From Pseudomonas sp. PDM18 (lineage in GTDB: Bacteria; Pseudomonadota; Gammaproteobacteria; Pseudomonadales; Pseudomonadaceae), in the NCBI RefSeq assembly GCF_014852585.1, contig NZ_JACVBX010000003.1:248001-312000 (forward strand): a stretch of DNA of 64,000 nucleotides. The letters are read 5' to 3'. The position numbers were made by a program, and so were the translations under genes. A model generated the notes under the pieces. That model made no database searches. It was not told the DNA's origin and worked only from the letters and a program-made list of their open reading frames with translations. Shown here piece after piece: positions 57,847 to 64,000 of the stretch (position 1 is its first letter; the number at the start of each line of letters is the position of its first letter).

Positions 57847-57873
57847 AAGCCGGCCCCAGGGCCGGTTTTTTAT
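57847..57873 (+). terminator. Terminator of rpsT
   Basis: GCCGGCCC-CAG-GGCCGGTTTTTT stem-loop, 17 nt after the stop. Confidence 0.88.
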
Positions 57874-57941
57874 TGCCTGCGATTTGCCCAGCGCACCGCT
57901 ATCCACAGACACCCCTCCCTGCCGATGAAAAGCCGTAGGCA

Positions 57942-57970
57942 AAAATAAAGGGCGGTCACCCGCCCTTTTC
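57942..57970 (-). terminator. Terminator of creA / obgE-proB-creA
   Basis: On the minus strand, AAAGGGCGG-GTGA-CCGCCCTTTATTTTT. Confidence 0.85.
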
Positions 57971-57974
57971 TTTC

Positions 57975-58430
57975 TTACTTTTCAGGCCACGGCATGATCG
58001 GAATTGCCGTCACCGCATTTTGCGGACTGCCTTCGATCACTCGGTCGCTGTAGACCAGATAGACCAGCGCATTGCGCTTCTTGTCGAAGAAGCGCACCAC
58101 TTGCATGGTCTTGAATACCAGCGAAGTGCGCTGCTGGAAGACTACCTCGCCATCCTTCAACTCGCCAGCAAAGCGGATCGGCCCGACCTGACGACAGGAG
58201 ATCGACGCCTCGGCACGATCCTCCGCCAACCCCAGCCCACCCTTCACGCCACCCGTCTTGGCGCGAGACAGGTAGCAACTGACACCCTGCACCTTCGGGT
58301 CATCGAAAGCCTCGACGACAATCTTGTCGTTCGGCCCGACCCACTTGAAGACAGTGGACACCTCACCGACCACGTCGGCCCGAGCCAGCGCCGGCAGCAG
58401 TAGCAGTGCGGCGATCAATCCCTTGCGCAT
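57975..58430 (-). CDS. creA: CreA family protein
   Basis: 151 residues with a Sec signal peptide ([18 protein letters not shown]). The CreA body ([34 protein letters not shown]) is conserved across proteobacteria, with Cys in VSCYLS and ISCRQVG that may form a disulphide. Its role in the periplasm is not known. It lies 11 nt after proB. Confidence 0.92.
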   Translation of the reverse strand: MRKGLIAALLLLPALARADVVGEVSTVFKWVGPNDKIVVEAFDDPKVQGVSCYLSRAKTGGVKGGLGLAEDRAEASISCRQVGPIRFAGELKDGEVVFQQRTSLVFKTMQVVRFFDKKRNALVYLVYSDRVIEGSPQNAVTAIPIMPWPEK

Positions 58431-58441
58431 GGCGAATCTCC

Positions 58442-59560
58442 TCAGACGAGCACCAGGTTGTCGCGGTGCACCAACTCCGGACCATCTACATAGCCCAGCA
58501 GGCTTTCGATGGCATCGGTCGGCTGGCCAATGATCTTCTGCGCCTCGAGAGCGCTGTAGTTCGCCAGGCCGCGAGCAATCTCGCGACCCCGCTGATCCAC
58601 ACAGACCACCATCTCTCCGCGACGGAAGCTGCCCTGTACGGCCTTCACGCCGACCGGCAACAGGCTCTTGTGATCCTGCGACAGAGCCTTCACTGCGCCA
58701 TCATCCAGCACCAGCGTGCCGCGCATCTGCAGATGCCCCGCCAGCCACTGCTTGCGCGCCGCCTTGCGACTCTGCTCGGGAGTCAGCAGCGTGCCGAGCC
58801 GCTCACCGACACGCAGGCGATCCAGCACACGCTCGATACGACCACCAACGATAACGGTGTGCGCACCGGAACGCGCCGCCAGACGGGCAGCGCGTAGCTT
58901 GGTCTGCATACCGCCACGACCCAGCGCACCACCGGTACCGCCAGCCACCGCATCCAGGGCAGGATCATCAGCGCGAGCCTCGAAGATAAGCTCGGCATCG
59001 GGATTGTTGCGCGGGTCGGCGTCGAACATGCCGTCGCGATCGGTGAGGATCACCAGCAGGTCAGCCTCGACCAGGTTGGCCACCAACGCCGCCAGGGTGT
59101 CGTTGTCGCCGAAGCGGATCTCGTCAGTGACGACGGTATCGTTCTCGTTGATCACCGGGATCACGCCGAGATCGACCAGCGTGCGCAGGGTGTTGCGCCC
59201 ATTCAGGTAGCGCTTGCGGTCGGACAGGTCGTCATGAGTCAGCAGCACCTGCGCGGTCTGCAGGCCATGCACGCCGAAGCTGGACTCCCAGGCCTGGACC
59301 AGGCCCATCTGCCCCACCGCGGCGGCCGCCTGCAGCTCGTGCATGTCACTAGGTCGGGAAACCCAGCCCAGGCGACTCATGCCCGCCGCGACGGCGCCCG
59401 AGGACACAAGAACCAGCTCAACGCCCGCGCAATGCAGCGCGACCATCTGCTCGACCCATACCGCCATGGCATCACGATCCAGACCGCGACCATCGGCGGT
59501 CAGCAACGCACTGCCAATCTTGACTACCCAGCGCTTGGCGCCAGTGACCTTCTCACGCAT
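58442..59560 (-). CDS. proB: Glutamate 5-kinase ProB
   Basis: 372 residues. An amino-acid kinase domain ([56 protein letters not shown]) is followed by a C-terminal PUA domain (about 280-360). It phosphorylates glutamate as the first step of proline synthesis and is feedback-inhibited by proline. It follows obgE by 61 nt, an order common in Pseudomonas. Confidence 0.96.
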   Translation of the reverse strand: MREKVTGAKRWVVKIGSALLTADGRGLDRDAMAVWVEQMVALHCAGVELVLVSSGAVAAGMSRLGWVSRPSDMHELQAAAAVGQMGLVQAWESSFGVHGLQTAQVLLTHDDLSDRKRYLNGRNTLRTLVDLGVIPVINENDTVVTDEIRFGDNDTLAALVANLVEADLLVILTDRDGMFDADPRNNPDAELIFEARADDPALDAVAGGTGGALGRGGMQTKLRAARLAARSGAHTVIVGGRIERVLDRLRVGERLGTLLTPEQSRKAARKQWLAGHLQMRGTLVLDDGAVKALSQDHKSLLPVGVKAVQGSFRRGEMVVCVDQRGREIARGLANYSALEAQKIIGQPTDAIESLLGYVDGPELVHRDNLVLV

Positions 59561-59621
59561 ACCCTCAACCTTAGAAGTCAGGCTTCACACGTTTCATCCG
59601 GACCGGCGGGCGCCGTTCCGA

Positions 59622-60987
<1,366 letters not shown>

Positions 60988-61001
60988 CAGTGAGAGCTCG
61001 C

Positions 61002-61259
61002 TTAGGCAGCGACGACGCTTACATAGCGACGGCCAAAGGCGCCTTTCACTTCGAACTTGATCACGCCGTCGACTTTAGCGAACAGGGTGTGATCCTTGCC
61101 CATGCCAACGCCGTAGCCAGCGTGGAACTGGGTACCGCGCTGACGCACGATGATGTTGCCTGCTTTCACAGCCTGGCTACCGAACAGCTTCACGCCAAGG
61201 CGTTTGCTTTCTGAGTCGCGGCCGTTGCGGGTACTACCGCCAGCTTTTTTGTGTGCCAT
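61002..61259 (-). CDS. rpmA: 50S ribosomal protein L27
   Basis: 85 residues. [24 protein letters not shown] is the L27 N-terminus that reaches the peptidyl-transferase centre. It is 38 nt downstream of rplU, in the standard operon rplU-rpmA; obgE follows after the terminator. Confidence 0.98.
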   Translation of the reverse strand: MAHKKAGGSTRNGRDSESKRLGVKLFGSQAVKAGNIIVRQRGTQFHAGYGVGMGKDHTLFAKVDGVIKFEVKGAFGRRYVSVVAA

Positions 61260-61297
61260 GAGTCAATTCTCCTAAAACAGGAAGCAGCCCTAAAAAA

Positions 61298-61609
61298 TTA
61301 GGCCTGGATGCCGGTGATTTTGATTTCAGTGAACCACTGGCGGTGGCCCTGACGCTTCATGTGGTGCTTGCGGCGGCGGAACTTGATGATGCGGATTTTA
61401 TCGTGACGACCGTGGGAAACCACTTCTGCAGTCACTTTCGCGCCTTCTACCACCGGCAGGCCGATCTTGACGTCATCGCCGTCGGCAACCAGCAGGATGC
61501 GATCCAGGTTGATCGCTTCGCCGGTGGCAACGTCGAGTTTCTCGACCTTGAGGAATTCGCCTTCGGTGACTTTGTATTGCTTGCCACCAGTAACAATTAC
61601 TGCGTACAT
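61298..61609 (-). CDS. rplU: 50S ribosomal protein L21
   Basis: 103 residues from ATG 61609 ([25 protein letters not shown]). [23 protein letters not shown] is the rRNA-binding C-terminus. The ATG is preceded by a GGAGACATCCAG leader. Expressed from a promoter at 61744-61772. Confidence 0.98.
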   Translation of the reverse strand: MYAVIVTGGKQYKVTEGEFLKVEKLDVATGEAINLDRILLVADGDDVKIGLPVVEGAKVTAEVVSHGRHDKIRIIKFRRRKHHMKRQGHRQWFTEIKITGIQA

Positions 61610-61743
61610 CTGGATGTCTCCGTTAGACCTGCTCACCCGACGCTTTATAGAAAGAGGAATCGGTCGGCATGGCTGCATGGGGCCGGAAAGGACGCCCGTG
61701 CAATTGCGTAAGGCAGGATATGCCAGGGAAGTTCGGGGCCGCG

Positions 61744-61772
61744 ATTGTACGCAAACCCCTGGTGCGGATCAA
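61744..61772 (-). promoter_or_regulatory. Promoter of rplU-rpmA
   Basis: On the minus strand, TTGATC (61767-61772), 17-nt spacer and TACAAT (61744-61749). It gives a leader of about 125 nt to rplU, long enough for a regulatory structure. Confidence 0.75.
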
Positions 61773-61790
61773 GCCCCACGGGGCCTTGCC

Positions 61791-61819
61791 TTGACAGCCC
61801 AAACAGCGGCACCTAGCAT
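61791..61819 (+). promoter_or_regulatory. Promoter of ispB
   Basis: TTGACA (61791-61796), 17-nt spacer, TAGCAT (61814-61819). About 26 nt from the expected start to the ispB ATG. Confidence 0.75.
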
Positions 61820-61851
61820 GCCGCGGCAATCTACGAGGAGCGCTGTCTTTA

Positions 61852-62820
61852 ATGCAACCCCAGGCTTTCTATCGCGTGGTGGCGGACGACTTCACCGCCG
61901 TCGACGGCATCATCCGTCGCCAACTCACTTCCCGCGTTCCCCTGGTGGAAAAGATCGGCGACTATATCATCTCCGCCGGTGGCAAGCGCCTCCGCCCACT
62001 GCTGGTGCTCCTCTCGGGCAAGGCCTTGGGCTATTCGGGCGATGACCTGAAGCTACTGGCCGCCACCATCGAATTCCTGCACACCTCCACCCTGCTGCAC
62101 GACGACGTTGTCGACGCCTCCGGCCTGCGCCGCGGCCGCGCCACCGCCAATGCTCAGTGGGGCAACGCGCCGAGCGTGCTGGTGGGCGACTTCCTTTATG
62201 CGCGCTCCTTCGAAATGATGGTCGAGCTGGGCTCCATGCCGGTGATGCGCATCATTTCCCAGGCCACCCGCGTGATCGCCGAAGGCGAAGTGCTGCAGCT
62301 GTCCAAGGTCCGCGACGCCAGCACCACCGAAGAAACCTACATGGAAGTCATCCGCGGCAAGACCGCGATGCTCTTCGAAGCCTCCACCCACAGCGCCGCC
62401 GCGCTGGCCAACGCCCAGCCGGAACAATCCGAGGCGCTGCGCCTGTTCGGTGACGCCCTGGGCATCGCCTTCCAGCTGGTGGACGACCTGCTCGACTACC
62501 GCGGCGACGCCGCCAGCCTGGGCAAGAACGTCGGCGACGACCTCGCCGAAGGCAAGCCCACCCTGCCGCTGATCGCCACCATGCGCGACGGCACCCCGGA
62601 ACAGGCCGCACTGGTACGCAAGGCCATCCAGCAGGGTGGCAGCCAGGATCTGGAGGGCATCCGCGCCGCCGTGGAAGCCGCCGGCGCGCTGGACTACACC
62701 GCCAACCTGGCCCGCGAGTACGCCGCCCGCGCCGTCGACTGCCTGAAGGCGCTGCCGGACAATGAATACCGCGCCGCGCTGATCGAACTGGCCGAGTTCG
62801 CCGTCGCCCGCACGCACTGA
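61852..62820 (+). CDS. ispB: Octaprenyl (polyprenyl) diphosphate synthase IspB
   Basis: 322 residues. Trans-prenyltransferase with aspartate-rich motifs LLHDDVVD (near residue 82) and QLVDDLLDY (near 208), and the GKRLRPLLVLLSGKA N-terminal signature. It makes the side chain of ubiquinone, the substrate of CyoABCD and Ndh here. It is divergent from rplU. Confidence 0.96.
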   Translation: MQPQAFYRVVADDFTAVDGIIRRQLTSRVPLVEKIGDYIISAGGKRLRPLLVLLSGKALGYSGDDLKLLAATIEFLHTSTLLHDDVVDASGLRRGRATANAQWGNAPSVLVGDFLYARSFEMMVELGSMPVMRIISQATRVIAEGEVLQLSKVRDASTTEETYMEVIRGKTAMLFEASTHSAAALANAQPEQSEALRLFGDALGIAFQLVDDLLDYRGDAASLGKNVGDDLAEGKPTLPLIATMRDGTPEQAALVRKAIQQGGSQDLEGIRAAVEAAGALDYTANLAREYAARAVDCLKALPDNEYRAALIELAEFAVARTH

Positions 62821-62834
62821 TCCGCCGTTTCGCC

Positions 62835-62868
62835 AAAGCCCGCCCCGGTTCACCGCGGCGGGCTTTTT
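62835..62868 (+). terminator. Terminator of ispB
   Basis: AAAGCCCGCC and GGCGGGCTTTTT around an 11-nt loop. Confidence 0.75.
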
Positions 62869-62938
62869 GTTGCCTGTCTTTTGACCGGGAACAACAGATC
62901 GTCGGCTGCGCGAAATTTTTTCCAATTCAGGCTTGCTA

Positions 62939-62964
62939 TTGAGATAATAAGAATTATTCTCATT
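62939..62964 (+). promoter_or_regulatory. Fur box in the promoter of the 74-aa gene
   Basis: GATAATAAGAATTATTCTC (62943-62961) matches the 19-bp Fur consensus GATAATGATAATCATTATC at 15 positions and is nearly palindromic. TTGAGA (62939-62944) and ATTAAA (62962-62967) 17 nt apart could be the -35 and -10 it blocks. Confidence 0.85.
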
Positions 62965-62990
62965 AAACGGTCTGCACGGAGGAACACGCC

Positions 62991-63215
62991 ATGACCTACA
63001 TGATCGATGCCTGGCTGGATCGCCCGCACCCCTACCTGCGCATCCTGCATCGGGACACCGGGGAAGTCTGCGCGGTGCTGGAAGAAGAAGCCCTGGACGA
63101 GCTGCGCGAACAGGGCGGCCTGGAACTGTCGGAGCTATCCACCAGCGAGCCGGGCGTGCTCAAGGAGCTGGTGCGCAACCTCTTCCTGTTCTGTTACGCC
63201 CGCGCATTGCGCTAG
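62991..63215 (+). CDS. Small iron-regulated protein, 74 aa
   Basis: 74 residues, acidic and soluble (MTYMIDAWLDRPHPYLRILH), no recognised domain. The ATG has GGAGGA 7 nt upstream, and a strong Fur box lies directly upstream, so it should be expressed in iron starvation. P. aeruginosa has a small Fur-regulated gene in the same place (PA4570, from memory). Only one Cys is in each of two distant positions (GEVCAV, LFCYAR). Function unknown. Confidence 0.85.
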   Translation: MTYMIDAWLDRPHPYLRILHRDTGEVCAVLEEEALDELREQGGLELSELSTSEPGVLKELVRNLFLFCYARALR

Positions 63216-63277
63216 GCGCACTTTACGATGGCGCAGGAAGCGCCGTCGGTGCTCCGCCGCCCGGGAGGCGGACGCAC

Positions 63278-63303
63278 AAAGGGGCGCCTGAGCGCCCCTT
63301 TTC
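63278..63303. terminator. Bidirectional terminator between the Fur-regulated gene and fklB
   Basis: AAAGGGGCGC-CTGA-GCGCCCCTTTT. Confidence 0.88.
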
Positions 63304-63348
63304 CTGCGCAGTCGCCAGGGATGGCACTGCGCAGCGAACCTTCGGGAA

Positions 63349-63966
63349 TCAGAGGATTTCCAGCAGCTCGACGTCGAACACCAGCACGCTGTGCGGCGGG
63401 ATGCTGCCGACGGCCTGGCCGCCATAGGCCAGCTCGCTCGGCACGTGCAGCCGCCACTTGCTGCCGGCGTTCATCAGCTGCAGGGCCTCGACCCAGCCGG
63501 CGATCACACCGCCTACCGGGAATTCGGCCGGCTGGCCGCGCTCGTAGGAGCTGTCAAAGACGGTGCCGTCGACCAGGGTGCCGTGGTAGTGGGTACGCAC
63601 GGTGTCTTCGCGGGACGGCTTGGCGCCTTCGCCGGTGGTCAACACTTCGTACTGCAGGCCGGACGGCAGGACAGTCACGCCTTCACGCTTGGCGTTTTCC
63701 ACCAGGTACTCACGGCCAACGCCGGCGGCGGCTTCGGCTTTCGCCTGGGCTTCGGCCTGCATGCGCTCGCGGATCACCTGGAAGCTGGCGGACAGGGCTT
63801 CGCCCGGAACGCGGCTTTCCACGTTGGCGTAGGCGTCGGACAGGCCGGCCAGGATTGCGTCGAGGGTCATGCCCGGAACCGGGTTCTCGCGCAGCTGGTC
63901 ACCCAGCTGACGGCCGATGCCGTAGCTGACGCGGGCTTCGTCGGTGGAAAGGTTGAGTTCGCTCAT
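63349..63966 (-). CDS. fklB: FKBP-type peptidyl-prolyl isomerase FklB
   Basis: 205 residues, complete. An N-terminal helical dimerisation region (LSTDEARVSYGIGRQLGDQLRENPVPGMTLDAILAGL) is followed by the FKBP domain (VRTHYHGTLVDGTVFDSSYERGQPAEFPVGGVIAGWVEALQLMNAGSKWRLHVPSELAYG). No signal peptide is visible, so it is like cytoplasmic FKBP22. Upstream bases 63967-64000 only hold its leader. Confidence 0.94.
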   Translation of the reverse strand: MSELNLSTDEARVSYGIGRQLGDQLRENPVPGMTLDAILAGLSDAYANVESRVPGEALSASFQVIRERMQAEAQAKAEAAAGVGREYLVENAKREGVTVLPSGLQYEVLTTGEGAKPSREDTVRTHYHGTLVDGTVFDSSYERGQPAEFPVGGVIAGWVEALQLMNAGSKWRLHVPSELAYGGQAVGSIPPHSVLVFDVELLEIL

Positions 63967-64000
63967 GGCGGCGCTCCGCTGGGGGTCAAAAAAGGGCCGC

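Overview
The window looks like chromosomal DNA of a high-GC Pseudomonas close to the P. aeruginosa / P. nitroreducens group. I base this on protein similarity as I remember it: PilA-PilBCD-CoaE-YacG, Ndh, ClpB, RluD, BamD, PilSR, ThiO, the FimT/FimU/PilVWXY1E minor-pilin operon, IspH-FkpB-LspA-IleS-RibF, MurJ, RpsT, CreA-ProB-ObgE, RpmA-RplU, IspB and FklB follow the order I know from the pilA-to-fklB part of the P. aeruginosa chromosome. Pseudomonas REP-type repeats support this. No CRISPR array, rRNA, transposase, integrase or prophage gene was seen.

Layout. (1) 1-7279 is an accessory sugar/polymer-modification locus. A plus-strand set (partial methyltransferase, ATP-grasp ligase, LPG-synthase-like membrane protein) converges with a minus-strand set (polysaccharide deacetylase, WecB-type epimerase, GT2 glycosyltransferase, GT-C/TPR membrane glycosyltransferase). 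The minus set reads directly out of pilA, so a pilin-glycan role is plausible. (2) 7296-12587 holds the type IV pilus core: pilA behind a clear sigma-54 promoter, the divergent pilBCD behind a sigma-70 promoter, then coaE-yacG. (3) 12767-16577 holds small conserved genes of unknown role and the type II NADH dehydrogenase. (4) 16710-21589 is a complete cyoABCDE ubiquinol oxidase operon and 22519-27606 a type I secretion ABC/HlyD/TolC operon without a visible substrate; both appear inserted compared with P. aeruginosa. (5) 28210-28453 is a tRNA-Asn/Pro/Lys operon read on the minus strand. (6) 28670-36000 holds a DUF1631 protein plus a PilZ protein, clpB with a sigma-32 promoter, pgeF and rluD. 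(7) 36109-49821 holds bamD, pilS-pilR, thiO and the minor pilin operon, with an unusually large PilY1 and no pilY2. (8) 49879-63966 holds housekeeping genes and a small gene behind a strong Fur box.

How it fits together: PilR with sigma-54 drives pilA. PilB, PilC and PilD extrude and process pilin. The minor pilins and PilY1 prime and tip the fibre. The sugar locus could modify the pilin. CyoABCDE and Ndh form a non-proton-pumping entry and proton-pumping exit of an aerobic respiratory chain. The most interesting observations are the pilA-linked sugar locus, the terminator hairpin built over the start codon of its first glycosyltransferase, and the 540-residue triple-module insertion that splits the von Willebrand domain of PilY1.
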